DNA from: Arthrobacter ipis
GTDB lineage: Bacteria > Actinomycetota > Actinomycetes > Actinomycetales > Micrococcaceae
Assembly: GCF_014694315.1 (NCBI RefSeq)
Contig: NZ_JAAOXD010000003.1
Coordinates: 702,160 to 766,159 of the forward strand
Length of the DNA stretch: 64,000 nt
Direction of reading: 5' to 3'
Under the pieces are notes generated by a model, which saw only the letters and a list, made by a program, of their open reading frames with translations, was not told the origin of the DNA and searched no databases. The position numbers and the translations under genes were made by a program. Each line of letters starts with the position of its first letter. Position 1 is the stretch's first letter. Positions 18,737 to 27,926 of this stretch are shown one piece after another.

Positions 18737-19666
18737 ATGCTCTCCCGCCTGCCCGTTCTGCTTTGTCCCGTCTGCCGCCAGGACCTTCAACCCGTCGGCG
18801 ATGGCGGCACCGGCCGGGTCCGGGCGCTGGCGTGCCGGGAGCGGCACAGCTTCGACGCCGCCCGGCAGGGGTACTTCAACATGCTGGTGGGCAAGGGAAC
18901 CGCCTTCGAGGCGGATACCGCCGAGATGGTGGCGGCACGGTCAGCCTTCCTCGACGCCGGCCATTACCGGCCCCTGGCCCAGGCGCTGGCCCGGGCCGCC
19001 GAGCCGGCGTTGAACGGCCCCGCCCCAACGGTCCTCGACTCGGGGACAGGAACGGGCCACTACCTGCGGGCGGTCCTTGATTATCTGGGCGATCACTTGA
19101 CGCACAGGGAACATGGGGACGGTGCCGGCGGCATGGACGGAGCCGCGGGCGTGGCCGCCGTCGGGCTGGACATCTCCAAGTTCGCCCTGCGCCGGGCCGC
19201 CAAACTCAACCCGGAAGCCATCAACCTGGTGGGTGACGTCTGGCAGCCACTGCCGCTCCCGGACGCCGCCGTTGACGTCGTCACCGTGGTGTTCGCGCCC
19301 CGCAACGCGGCCGAGTTCGCCCGCGTACTCAAACCCACGGGCAGGCTCATCGTAGTGACGCCGCGGGCCGGCCACCTCGGGGAAATCGCCAGCCGGGCAG
19401 GAATGCTGGGCATCGACCCCGGCAAGGACGAGCGCCTGGCCGACGCGCTCGCAGGCCGCTTCTCGCCGCTGTCGACGCAGGACATCGACGTGGACCTGTC
19501 GCTTTCGCCCGAGGACGTGGCCAACCTGGCGCTCATGGGCCCTGCCGGCCACCACACGGACCGCGCCACACTGACCGAACGGCTGGCCGGCCTTCCGGAA
19601 ACCACCAGGGTCTCCGCCCGGTTCCGGATCAGTATCTTTGTTCCCTCGGAAATCCCTGCTCCATAA
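18737..19666 (+). CDS. 23S rRNA (guanine-N1)-methyltransferase, RlmA family
   Basis: 309-residue SAM methyltransferase of the RlmA type. The N-terminal zinc finger is visible as CPVC near residue 11 and the C...H pair in ACRERHSFDAARQGYFNML, the hallmark of RlmA proteins that methylate G745 or G748 in 23S rRNA helix 35. The SAM motif is VLDSGTGTGHYL. RlmAII members confer tylosin tolerance; which position this one modifies cannot be told from sequence alone. Single gene with its own leaderless promoter. Confidence 0.85.
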   Translation: MLSRLPVLLCPVCRQDLQPVGDGGTGRVRALACRERHSFDAARQGYFNMLVGKGTAFEADTAEMVAARSAFLDAGHYRPLAQALARAAEPALNGPAPTVLDSGTGTGHYLRAVLDYLGDHLTHREHGDGAGGMDGAAGVAAVGLDISKFALRRAAKLNPEAINLVGDVWQPLPLPDAAVDVVTVVFAPRNAAEFARVLKPTGRLIVVTPRAGHLGEIASRAGMLGIDPGKDERLADALAGRFSPLSTQDIDVDLSLSPEDVANLALMGPAGHHTDRATLTERLAGLPETTRVSARFRISIFVPSEIPAP

Positions 19667-19787
19667 CGGCTTGGCCACGTTCCTCCGCTGCCTGCCATTC
19701 CCCTGCCGGGCGCTCCGGCTTCGGTCTACGATGGAAGAAAGCTACTGAGGGTCTGCCCCGCAGCCCTCGGGATCAAGGGGGAACGCG

Positions 19788-20249
19788 ATGTTCGAATGGC
19801 TTGGCCAAAACTGGTGGGCGCTGTGGCTCACCCTCTTCCTGGTGTTCGCCGCCGTGGAGATGCTGACCCTTGACCTGTTTTTCATCATGCTGGGCGGAGG
19901 CGCCCTGGCCGGCCTGGTGGCCGACTTCGCCGGCGCTGACCTCTGGCTGCAGATCGTGGTGTTCTGCGTCGTCTCGCTGCTGATGATCGCGTTCGTCCGC
20001 CCCGTAACACTCAAGCACCTGCACAAGGGCCCGCCCGAACAGCGCACCAACATCGACCGCCTGATCGGCGAATCAGCGCTCGTCCTGGAGGCAGTTACGG
20101 CCACCGGTGGACGCGTGAAGATCGGCGGCGACATTTGGAGCGCCCGGTCGCAGTCCGGGGTCCTGCCCGAAGGCCAGCGCGTCATCGTCTCGGCTATTGA
20201 AGGCGCGACGGCGGTCGTGTCGCCTCAGGCTGAGACCGCCGTCCAGTAG
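19788..20249 (+). CDS. NfeD-family membrane protein
   Basis: 153-residue protein with two or three membrane helices in the first 80 residues (WALWLTLFLVFAAVEMLTLD, then a second hydrophobic stretch around LLMIAFVRPV) and a C-terminal OB-fold domain (about 90-150; KIGGDIWSARSQSG). NfeD proteins pair with SPFH/stomatin proteins in membrane microdomains; the SPFH gene follows 104 nt downstream. GGGGGAA precedes the ATG. Confidence 0.88.
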   Translation: MFEWLGQNWWALWLTLFLVFAAVEMLTLDLFFIMLGGGALAGLVADFAGADLWLQIVVFCVVSLLMIAFVRPVTLKHLHKGPPEQRTNIDRLIGESALVLEAVTATGGRVKIGGDIWSARSQSGVLPEGQRVIVSAIEGATAVVSPQAETAVQ

Positions 20250-20353
20250 GCGGCTCCCCCGTGGGTTTCTGCTCCCGCCTCGGCGGAGCAGCAGATTGCG
20301 GCGAGTTTTCGCCAGGTTAGAGCTTCACTGAAAGTTGGGGACAAAGGAGAAGT

Positions 20354-21352
20354 ATGGATAGCCCAGGAGGAATCGCACTCACGTTCGTGCTGGTGGTTCT
20401 GATCATTTTCGTCATCATCGTGCTCGTCCGCTCGGTGCGGATCGTGCCGCAGGCCCGCGCCGGCGTCGTGGAACGGCTGGGAAAGTACCAGCGGACCCTC
20501 AATCCGGGCCTGACCCTCCTCATCCCCTTTGTTGACCGGCTCCTGCCTCTTCTGGACCTGCGCGAGCAGGTGGTGTCCTTTCCGCCGCAGCCCGTAATCA
20601 CGGAGGACAACCTCGTGGTGTCCATCGATACCGTGGTCTACTTCCAGGTCACCGATCCGCGCGCTGCCACCTACGAGATTGCCAACTACATCCAGGCCGT
20701 GGAGCAGCTGACCACCACCACCCTGCGTAACGTGGTAGGCGGCCTGAACCTGGAAGAGGCACTCACGTCCCGCGACCAGATCAACGGCCAGCTCCGCGGA
20801 GTCCTGGACGAAGCCACCGGCCGCTGGGGCATCCGCGTCTCCCGGGTGGAACTTAAGGCCATCGACCCGCCGCACTCCATCCAGGACTCGATGGAAAAGC
20901 AGATGCGGGCAGAACGTGACCGCCGCGCCGCGATCCTGACGGCCGAGGGAACCAAGCAGTCGCAGATCCTGACAGCGGAAGGACAGCGGCAGGCCGCCAT
21001 CCTCAAGGCTGAGGGTGACGCCAAGGCTGCAATCCTGCGTGCAGACGGCGAGTCGCAGGCCATCCAGAAGGTGTTCGACGCCATCCACAAGGGCAACCCG
21101 GACCAGAAGCTGCTGGCCTACCAGTACCTGCAGACACTCCCGAAGCTCGCGGAAGGCTCCTCCAACAAGCTGTGGATCATTCCCAGCGAAGTCGGCGAGG
21201 CACTGAAAGGCATCGGCAGTGCTTTGGGCGGAACCAATCCGGATCCGCGGTCCGGCGACCTGTTCGGGGGCCAGGACGGCGGCCAGCCCGGCGGCCAGTC
21301 CGACCAGTCCGGCGGCCACCCCGGCGAGGCGCCGGTCCGGACCCAGGCGTAG
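20354..21352 (+). CDS. SPFH/Band 7 (stomatin-like) protein
   Basis: 332-residue membrane-anchored scaffold protein. One N-terminal helix (GIALTFVLVVLIIFVIIVLV) is followed by the SPFH domain (about 30-200, starting RIVPQARAGVVERLGKYQ) and a long coiled-coil with repeated ILTAEG/ILKAEG motifs, as in stomatins and QmcA. The C-terminal tail is Gly/Gln-rich. A strong AAAGGAG ribosome site lies before the ATG. It forms an operon with NfeD and ends at an excellent terminator (21361-21407). Confidence 0.92.
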   Translation: MDSPGGIALTFVLVVLIIFVIIVLVRSVRIVPQARAGVVERLGKYQRTLNPGLTLLIPFVDRLLPLLDLREQVVSFPPQPVITEDNLVVSIDTVVYFQVTDPRAATYEIANYIQAVEQLTTTTLRNVVGGLNLEEALTSRDQINGQLRGVLDEATGRWGIRVSRVELKAIDPPHSIQDSMEKQMRAERDRRAAILTAEGTKQSQILTAEGQRQAAILKAEGDAKAAILRADGESQAIQKVFDAIHKGNPDQKLLAYQYLQTLPKLAEGSSNKLWIIPSEVGEALKGIGSALGGTNPDPRSGDLFGGQDGGQPGGQSDQSGGHPGEAPVRTQA

Positions 21353-21360
21353 CCTTCGGG

Positions 21361-21407
21361 GCAAGCAAAGGGAGGCAGGCCGATTGGCCTGCCTCCCTTT
21401 TGCTTGC
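21361..21407 (+). terminator. Terminator after nfeD-SPFH operon
   Basis: Near-perfect hairpin: about 21 bases (GCAAGCAAAGGGAGGCAGGC and the next C) pair with the inverted copy after a GATT loop; the right arm carries TTTT. It separates the SPFH gene from rbpA. Confidence 0.85.
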
Positions 21408-21467
21408 GCAGCAGGCCGCGTCGCTGCGCCCGAGCGTTGCTGCAGCCCGTTACTGCGTTACGCCGGA

Positions 21468-21496
21468 TTGCTGCGCCCTGCCGGAATCCGTATAAT
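21468..21496 (+). promoter_or_regulatory. rbpA promoter
   Basis: TTGCTG (21468-21473), 17-bp spacer, then a perfect TATAAT (21491-21496) in the context CGTATAATGGG. It predicts an RNA start near 21503 and a 5' leader of about 155 nt before rbpA. Confidence 0.7.
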
Positions 21497-21502
21497 GGGA
21501 TA

Positions 21503-21658
21503 TTTGTCCGGCCGGATCAGTCCGTGCGGAACAACAATGCTTGGCGAAGCGTTTCACCTAGTGATGCTACGTGAACCACACCGTAGTCCGGAGGCACCCT
21601 TATCAGGGCCTCCGGCTAGCGCGGAGTCCGCTCCGCGAACCGATTAGAGGGAGAAATC
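21503..21658 (+). promoter_or_regulatory. Structured 5' leader of rbpA
   Basis: The long leader holds several potential stem-loops: CTACG...CGTAG near 21570, GGAGGC...GCCTCC around 21592-21615, and CGCGGAG-TCCG-CTCCGCG just upstream of the ribosome site AGGGAG. No known riboswitch class is recognised. Confidence 0.45.
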
Positions 21659-22006
21659 ATGAGCGATCGCAGCCTGCGAGGCATGCGTCTTGGCGCCCAA
21701 AGCATGGAGACCGAATCCGGCGTGGAGCCGGCTCCGCGTCAGCGGGTTGAGTACCGGTGCGAGGACGGCGAACAGGTTTTCGTAACCTTTTCCTCCGAAG
21801 CCGAAATTCCCCCTGTCTGGGTTTCCAAGACCGGCAAGGAAGCGCTGCTCGTTGATGGCGAACGCCCGGACACCAGCAACGAAAAAGCAGTCCGTACACA
21901 CTGGGACATGCTGTTGGAGCGCCGCTCGCTTCCCGAGCTTGAGCAGATCCTCGAAGACCGCCTCACCATCCTGCGTGAGCGTCGCGGCGAACGGCGTTCA
22001 GCCTAA
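21659..22006 (+). CDS. rbpA: RNA polymerase-binding protein RbpA
   Basis: 115-residue actinobacterial transcription factor that binds the group-1 sigma factor and RNA polymerase and stabilises the open complex. The sequence is a textbook match: SLRGMRLGAQSMETE at the N-terminus (basic linker/core region), YRCEDGEQ, a core beta-barrel, and the C-terminal sigma-interaction helices (HWDMLLERRSLPELEQILE). Length is as expected. Expression is driven by a strong consensus-like promoter with a long structured leader. Confidence 0.97.
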   Translation: MSDRSLRGMRLGAQSMETESGVEPAPRQRVEYRCEDGEQVFVTFSSEAEIPPVWVSKTGKEALLVDGERPDTSNEKAVRTHWDMLLERRSLPELEQILEDRLTILRERRGERRSA

Positions 22007-22038
22007 CCGCCGCTAGCCGGCAGGCAGGCGCTACAGCC

Positions 22039-22088
22039 AAAAAGGCCGGATCCGCTGCACCACTTGGTTGCAGCCGATCCGGCCTTTT
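22039..22088. terminator. Bidirectional terminator rbpA / ppm
   Basis: AAAAGGCCGGATC pairs with GATCCGGCCTTTT across a 23-nt loop that can itself form a small GCTGCA/TGCAGC-type stem. A-run on one side and T-run on the other suit termination in both directions between convergent genes. Confidence 0.85.
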
Positions 22089-22107
22089 GCGTATCCGCTT
22101 TGTGCCG

Positions 22108-22845
22108 CTAGTCGCGCGGGGTCTTGCGGGTCAGCTTCTTCCAGCGGGCGGTCAGGCCCCACTTCGTCACGTTGATCATGGCCTCAACTACGATATTGCC
22201 GCTCATCTTGGAAGCCCCCAGTTCACGCTCCACGAACGTGATGGGGCGCTCCACGATGTTCAGCCCCATCTTCGCCACGCGCCACGCGAGGTCCACCTGG
22301 AAGCCGTAACCCACGGAATCGACCTGGTCCAGGTTCAGCTTCTCGAGTGTGGTGCGGCGGAACGCCCGGTACCCGCCGGTCACGTCCTTGATCTTGAGGC
22401 CGAGCATGATGCGCGCATAGGTGCTCCCGGTCCGGGAGATGGCCTGGCGGTACAGCGGCCAGTTCACGACGCTTCCGCCCTTCACCCAGCGGGAACCCAT
22501 GGCGAGGTCTGCACCTTGGTCCACGGCCTCCAGCAGGGACGGCAGTTGTTCGGGCTGGTGCGAACCGTCGGCATCCATCTCCACCAGGACGTCATAGCCG
22601 GCGTCCAGTCCCCACTTGAAGCCCGCGATGTAAGCGGCGCCCAGGCCTTCCTTGCCCTTCCGGTGCAGGACGTGGACCTGGTTGTCCCCGGCAGCGATGC
22701 TGTCAGCAAGTTGTCCGGTGCCGTCAGGGCTGTTGTCGTCCACAACGAGGACGTCGGAAGCCGGCACGGCGGCGCGCAGGCGTCCCAGAGTCTTGGGAAG
22801 CGACTCCAGCTCGTTGTAGGTCGGGATGATGGTGAGGACACGCAC
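22108..22845 (-). CDS. ppm1: Polyprenol monophosphomannose synthase
   Basis: 245-residue GT2-family glycosyltransferase that moves mannose from GDP-mannose to polyprenol phosphate, the donor for lipoglycan synthesis and protein O-mannosylation. GT-A motifs are clear: IIPTYNE at the N-terminus, [10 protein letters not shown], and the metal-binding DAD in [23 protein letters not shown] and YRAFRR segments also fit. It lacks the acyltransferase domain fused to Ppm1 in some mycobacteria. GTG start at 22845. Convergent with rbpA. Confidence 0.93.
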   Translation of the reverse strand: MRVLTIIPTYNELESLPKTLGRLRAAVPASDVLVVDDNSPDGTGQLADSIAAGDNQVHVLHRKGKEGLGAAYIAGFKWGLDAGYDVLVEMDADGSHQPEQLPSLLEAVDQGADLAMGSRWVKGGSVVNWPLYRQAISRTGSTYARIMLGLKIKDVTGGYRAFRRTTLEKLNLDQVDSVGYGFQVDLAWRVAKMGLNIVERPITFVERELGASKMSGNIVVEAMINVTKWGLTARWKKLTRKTPRD

Positions 22846-23277
22846 AGGGAGGCCTTTCCTGGATGGGAGCGGTCAGCACGCGGGAGCCTGGCGGGAACGC
22901 CGGCTCGCAAAGCGCAACTCCCCATTATACGGGCCCCGGACAGGGCTTCCGTCCGCATGGCCGGCATCGGGGCCGCAAGTGCCCGTTCGCGCTTGCTCAT
23001 CAGCAGCACGGGTGGCCGGGGCCGACTCCGCCACGGGCGGGTCCACGCGCCACGGGCCAGTTGCTGATGCCGCGATAAGCGGATGGAGGAACTGTTTTCT
23101 GCTGCGCTTTGGACCCGCCCCGGAAGCTCAATGCTACGGACTGGCTGGGGGGTGTCAACAGCCCTCTGACCTGCCAGTTCATGTATCGCCGCAGGTCAGT
23201 GGCACTTCTCGACGGATGATGTGTCGTCAGATGGCGGACGGATGGCGCAATATGTCGACGTCAGGCCCGCCTGCTGG
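22846..23277. other. Intergenic region upstream of ppm1
   Basis: 432 bases with no supported gene. It contains the ppm1 -10 box (22924-22929). The remainder shows no hairpin or frame that I can defend. Confidence 0.5.
22924..22929 (-). promoter_or_regulatory. ppm1 -10 box
   Basis: TATAAT on the minus strand within CGTATAATGGG, the same extended -10 as rbpA. It lies about 80 nt upstream of the GTG. No good -35 is visible. Confidence 0.55.
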
Positions 23278-24939
23278 TCAGGCGCGCAGGGCCCCTGCGG
23301 AGAACAGCTCCAGCCCGTTCCGCACGGTCTGCAGGCACCGGGGATCCGTGCCTGTGTCCAATGCCGGCAGCAGCGGCGTGCGGGCACGGGGATCCGTGCT
23401 CCAGGACTGGACCCTGCCGTCTGCCACCTGGACCATGAGCTCATCCACTTCCCAGACGGCGAAGGTGGCGGGTGCACCCGGTACCAGCTGGCCGGCCATG
23501 GGGTTTTCGTACCGGGCGGCGCGCCAGCCTGCCCGTGTGTGGCCCAGGAAGGCTGCACGGGCAGAGATCCGCTGGTCGGCGTCGTGGTGTTCGAGGCAGG
23601 CCCGCACGCTGGACCAGGGACGGAGCGGCGTCACCGGGGTGTCGCTGCCGAAGCAGATCGGGACACCCGCCGAGTAGAACGAGGCGAACGGGTTCATGCC
23701 CCGGCTGCGGGTGCCGAGGCGCTGCTCATAGAGGCGTCCCCGGCCGCCCCATGCGGCGTCGAAGGCGGGCTGCGTGCTGACCGTCACGGAGTACTTCGCC
23801 AAACGGGCGATGGCGTCGGCGTCGGCCATTTCGACGTGCTCGAAGCGGTGCCCCGCGGCGCGGACCTGCTGCTCCCCCACCTCGGCGGCTGCCTCCTCGA
23901 GGGCCTGCAGGGCAGCATCGAGGCCGGCGTCGCCAATGACGTGGAATCCGCCCTGGATTCCCAGCTCGGAACAGGCCGCCAGATGCGCGGCCGCCTCAGC
24001 GACGGAAAGGTAGGCCGTACCGCTCTCCTCCGGTGCGTCGGCGTACGGTTCCCGCAGGGACGCCGTGCGGGAGCCGATTGATCCGTCGATGTTCAGGTCC
24101 CCGGCAAATCCGCGGACCCGGACGCCGAGCTCGGCAAGCAGCGCCTCAGCGTCGGCCGCCGTCGACGTCAGTTGCCCCCAGTACGGGAGCACCTCCGGCG
24201 CCGGACGGGAGCCCGCCGCGCCATTCCATCCGTCCGCCAGCCGCAGGTCGTCAATGCTGCTGATCTTTGGTGCACCCATCTCGGCCAGCGCCACATATCC
24301 GTTGGCCGCAGCCTCGTCCAGCGCACGCCGCTGGTATTCCTGAAGCGCAGCGGATGACAGGCGGCGGGTAGCCTGCCGGGCAGCACTGTGGGCCTGGCGC
24401 TTGACGTGACCGCCGGGCGCGTAGCCGTCCAGCCCCGCCAGCCCGGCACTGGCCACGAGTGACGGCGAGACGAGGGCCGAGTGCACATCAACGCGGGAAA
24501 GATATACCGGACGGCCAGCGGCGGCCCGCTCCAGTTCTCCGGCATCCGGGAGCGTGGGGTTGTCCCAGAGGGACTCATCCCAGCCGTGCCCCAGCACTGC
24601 ACCGTTGCCGCCCGAGGCCGCGACGGCGTCCAGCAGTTCGCGGGCGGACCGGACACCGCCCAGCTGCAGTGAGTCCAGGGCGATGCCTGTCTCCGTCAGG
24701 TGGGCGTGGGAATCGACAAAACCCGGGGCGACGAGGGCGCCGCGCAGATCGATAATCTCCATGGAGCTGTCTGCGATGGAAGCAGCGGCCTGCTCCGAAC
24801 CGACCCACGCGATGGTGTCGCCGTCCACGAGCATGGCCGTGGCGAAGGGATCAGACGCGGTGTAGACGGAACCGTTGCGGTACAGCGTGACCTTTGACGG
24901 TCCGGTTCCCTCCTGCGGGTGGGCGGGGGCATCGGCCAT
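23278..24939 (-). CDS. Amidohydrolase (YtcJ-like)
   Basis: 553-residue metal-dependent hydrolase of the amidohydrolase_3 group. The N-terminal beta-sandwich (VYTASDPFATAMLVDGDTIA) leads into the metal motif VDSHAHL, with further conserved segments GFHVIGDAGLDAAL and the C-terminal PGAPATFAVWEVDEL. The substrate is unknown. The ATG at 24939 has AAGGAG about eight bases upstream, preferred over a start 8 codons earlier. It is the last gene of the leftward block. Confidence 0.88.
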   Translation of the reverse strand: MADAPAHPQEGTGPSKVTLYRNGSVYTASDPFATAMLVDGDTIAWVGSEQAAASIADSSMEIIDLRGALVAPGFVDSHAHLTETGIALDSLQLGGVRSARELLDAVAASGGNGAVLGHGWDESLWDNPTLPDAGELERAAAGRPVYLSRVDVHSALVSPSLVASAGLAGLDGYAPGGHVKRQAHSAARQATRRLSSAALQEYQRRALDEAAANGYVALAEMGAPKISSIDDLRLADGWNGAAGSRPAPEVLPYWGQLTSTAADAEALLAELGVRVRGFAGDLNIDGSIGSRTASLREPYADAPEESGTAYLSVAEAAAHLAACSELGIQGGFHVIGDAGLDAALQALEEAAAEVGEQQVRAAGHRFEHVEMADADAIARLAKYSVTVSTQPAFDAAWGGRGRLYEQRLGTRSRGMNPFASFYSAGVPICFGSDTPVTPLRPWSSVRACLEHHDADQRISARAAFLGHTRAGWRAARYENPMAGQLVPGAPATFAVWEVDELMVQVADGRVQSWSTDPRARTPLLPALDTGTDPRCLQTVRNGLELFSAGALRA

Positions 24940-25007
24940 GGGGGCGCTCCTTGGGGTGTGCAATCTTGGTGTTCGGTGCGGGGGTGTTCAGTACGGAGGT
25001 CGGGCCG

Positions 25008-27902
25008 TCAGCCCACCGTGGAGTAGGCGACGACGCCCCGCCTGATCAGCTTGATGGCCTCGGCGCAGAGCCGGGCCAGCCGGGGGTCCAGCCCGGGAAT
25101 CTTGGCAAGCTGGTCGAGGAGGTCGATCACCTGCTTCACCCACCGGACGAAGTCGCCCGCGGCCAGGTCGGTGCCGCTGAGTACCTCCTGCAGATGCCGG
25201 CCGCGGGCCCACTTGTACATGGGCCAGAACAGTCCAAGTTCGGGCTCGCCGGTGAGCGGCAGCTTGTTCTGTTCCTCCACGTCCTCGAGTGCAGACCACT
25301 CACGAACCACGATATCCACCGCCGACTCGAGTGAGACGCTGGGCATGCGCGGGCGCAGGCCGCGGTCCTCGCGCTTGGCCTGGTACACCAGCACGCTGGC
25401 GAAGGCAGCCACCTCCACGGCGTCGAGGTCATCGAACGCGCCCTGCCGCAGTGCCTGGGAGATGAGCAGGTCCTTCTCGCCGTAGATCCGGCGGAGCCGC
25501 TGGCCGTCAGTGCTGATGCGGTGCTGCCCGTCCTCGGTGGACTCGAGGTAGCCGTAGGCCGACAGGACATCGCAGACCCGGTCAAACGTCTTGGCGATGG
25601 TGTTGGTGCGACCCTGGATCTGGCGGACCAGGCCGTCGGTTTCCTTGCGCAGCTTCCACCAGCGTTCGGACCACCTGGCGTGGTCCTCGCGTTCGCTGCA
25701 ACCGTGGCACGGGTGGGCGCGCAGGGCACGCCGCAGATCAGCGATCTTCTTTTCCTGGTTCTGCATGGCAGAACCCAGCCCGAAATCGGTGTTGCGGCTG
25801 CTTCCCCGGGCCGGCGGCCGGTTCTCCCGCAGCGCGTTCCGGACGGACGAGGCCAAGTCCCGCCGCGACTTCGGAACCTTGGCGTTGAAGGACTTGGGGA
25901 TCCTGACCCGGGTCAGTGGCGCAATGGGCCCCTCAAGGTCATCGACGCCGATCCGGCGCAGCTGGCTTTCCAGCGTCAGGATCGCGGGCCTGGGCTCGCG
26001 GGAGCTGTGGTCCGAACTCAGCACCACGGCAAAACCGGGGGCCCTGCCGGCCGGGACATCCACAACATCACCCGGCAGGAGCCGGCTCAGGGAATCCTCG
26101 TTGAGGGACTTGCGCGCCCTCGTCTTGCTCCGCGAAGTGAAATTCTCGGCGTCGGAAAGTTCCCGCCGCAGCCGCGCGTATTCGGTGAAGTCGCCCAAAT
26201 GGCACGTCATCGACTTGGCGTAGCCGGCCAGCGATTCCTCACGGCTGCGGACCTGCCGGGCCAGCCCGACCACCGAGCGGTCAGCCTGGAACTGGGCGAA
26301 GGAGGACTCCAGGATCTCCCTGGCCCGCGGCCGGCCGAACTGGGCCAGGAGATTGATGCTCATGTTGTACGTGGGCTGGAAGCTGGAATTCAGCGGATAC
26401 GTCCGGCGGGAGGCAAGGCCGGCCACGGCAGCTGGGTCTGTGCCCGGCTGCCACAGGACCACGGCATGGCCTTCGACGTCGATCCCGCGCCGGCCAGCCC
26501 GGCCGGTGAGCTGGGTGTACTCCCCCGCCGTGATGTCCACGTGGGCTTCGCCGTTGAACTTGTCCAGCTTCTCCAGCACCACGGACCGGGCCGGCATATT
26601 GACCCCGAGGGCCAGTGTCTCGGTCGCAAAAACCGCCTTCACGAGGCCGTCCGCAAAAAGTTTCTCAACCACTTCCTTGAACGTGGGAAGCATGCCGGCG
26701 TGGTGGGCCGCGATGCCGCGCAGGAGCCCCTCGCGCCAGCTCCAGAAGCCGAGCACTTCAAGGTCGTCGGTCGGAATGTCCTGGCCGGCCTCGTCCACCC
26801 GCTGGGCGATGATGCCCTGCTCCCGCTCCGTGGTGAGCCACAGCCCGGAGGCTACGCACTGGGCGACGGCGGCGTCGCAGCCGGCCCGGGAAAAGATGAA
26901 GGTGATGGCGGGCAGCAGGTCCTGCCGGTCAAGGCTGGCGATGACCTGCGGCCGGCTGGCCCGCCGCACGGCGCTCCGGGTCTCCTGCTGGGGCTTGTCA
27001 CCATAGCGCTGGCGCTGCTGCCGCCGCTGGCTCCGGCCGCCGTGGCCGAAGCGGCCCTGGAAGTTGAGCTGGCTTTCGGCCCTCGACAGGGTCAGCAGCT
27101 CCGGGTTGACCTCGAAACCGCGCTGTCCGGCGTCGGCAGTTGTCGGCGCCAGCGGCAGGGCAGCCGCCGCCGCAGTGCTGCCGGCGGGCGCGATTTCGTC
27201 GAAGGTGGTCTCGCCCGCGAAAAGATCCACAATGTCCCGGCCCACCATGACGTGCTGCCAGAGCGGCACGGGACGGTGCTCGGAGACGATCACGTCGGTG
27301 TCACCGCGGACGGTGTCCAGCCAGGCGCCGAACTCCTCCGCGTTGGACACTGTGGCGCTAAGGGAGGCCACCTGCACCTCGCTGGGCAAGTGGATGATCA
27401 CTTCCTCCCAGACTGCCCCGCGGAAGCGGTCGGCCAGGTAGTGGACCTCGTCCATGACCACAAAGCCCAGGTCGAACAGGGTGTCGGAGTCGGCGTACAG
27501 CATGTTGCGGAGGACCTCGGTGGTCATGACCACCACCGGTGCGTCGCCGTTGATGCTGGTGTCGCCGGTCAGGAGTCCGACGTTCGCCTCGCCGTATTTT
27601 TCCGTCAGCTCAGTGAATTTCTGGTTGCTGAGCGCCTTGATGGGCGTTGTATAAAAGGCCTTCAGCCCGCGCTGGAGTGCCAGGTAGACGGCGAACTCGC
27701 CCACGATGGTCTTGCCGGCACCGGTGGGCGCAGCGACAAGTACCCCGCGGCCTTCCTGGAGGGACTTGCACGCCTGCCGCTGGAAGTCGTCCAGTTCAAA
27801 GCTCAGTGTGCGGGAAAACGCGCCCAGGTGGGTCTTCGCTTCCGCGGCCCGTTCGGCGCTGGCGCGGTACCGTTCGGAGGGCGACGGAGTGGTGGTGGAC
27901 AT
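25008..27902 (-). CDS. Ski2/Mtr4-like DEVH-box RNA helicase (HelY type)
   Basis: 964-residue superfamily 2 helicase. Motif I is APTGAGKT (residues 58-65), motif II is DEVH, motif III is SATVSN, and motif VI is QLTGRAGRRGID. The C-terminal third is the helical DSHCT-type domain. The size and layout match actinobacterial HelY/MTR4-like helicases linked to RNA processing. A TAGGCT box 6 nt before the ATG suggests leaderless expression, although it follows tatC by only 24 nt. The middle contains an Arg-rich insert (RRQQRQRYGDKPQQ). Confidence 0.92.
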   Translation of the reverse strand: MSTTTPSPSERYRASAERAAEAKTHLGAFSRTLSFELDDFQRQACKSLQEGRGVLVAAPTGAGKTIVGEFAVYLALQRGLKAFYTTPIKALSNQKFTELTEKYGEANVGLLTGDTSINGDAPVVVMTTEVLRNMLYADSDTLFDLGFVVMDEVHYLADRFRGAVWEEVIIHLPSEVQVASLSATVSNAEEFGAWLDTVRGDTDVIVSEHRPVPLWQHVMVGRDIVDLFAGETTFDEIAPAGSTAAAAALPLAPTTADAGQRGFEVNPELLTLSRAESQLNFQGRFGHGGRSQRRQQRQRYGDKPQQETRSAVRRASRPQVIASLDRQDLLPAITFIFSRAGCDAAVAQCVASGLWLTTEREQGIIAQRVDEAGQDIPTDDLEVLGFWSWREGLLRGIAAHHAGMLPTFKEVVEKLFADGLVKAVFATETLALGVNMPARSVVLEKLDKFNGEAHVDITAGEYTQLTGRAGRRGIDVEGHAVVLWQPGTDPAAVAGLASRRTYPLNSSFQPTYNMSINLLAQFGRPRAREILESSFAQFQADRSVVGLARQVRSREESLAGYAKSMTCHLGDFTEYARLRRELSDAENFTSRSKTRARKSLNEDSLSRLLPGDVVDVPAGRAPGFAVVLSSDHSSREPRPAILTLESQLRRIGVDDLEGPIAPLTRVRIPKSFNAKVPKSRRDLASSVRNALRENRPPARGSSRNTDFGLGSAMQNQEKKIADLRRALRAHPCHGCSEREDHARWSERWWKLRKETDGLVRQIQGRTNTIAKTFDRVCDVLSAYGYLESTEDGQHRISTDGQRLRRIYGEKDLLISQALRQGAFDDLDAVEVAAFASVLVYQAKREDRGLRPRMPSVSLESAVDIVVREWSALEDVEEQNKLPLTGEPELGLFWPMYKWARGRHLQEVLSGTDLAAGDFVRWVKQVIDLLDQLAKIPGLDPRLARLCAEAIKLIRRGVVAYSTVG

Positions 27903-27908
27903 TCCTCA

Positions 27909-27914
27909 AGCCTA
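27909..27914 (-). promoter_or_regulatory. Leaderless -10 box for helicase
   Basis: TAGGCT on the minus strand, 6 nt before the ATG at 27902, in the short gap after tatC. Confidence 0.45.
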
Positions 27915-27926
27915 GCGGTGGTGCGC

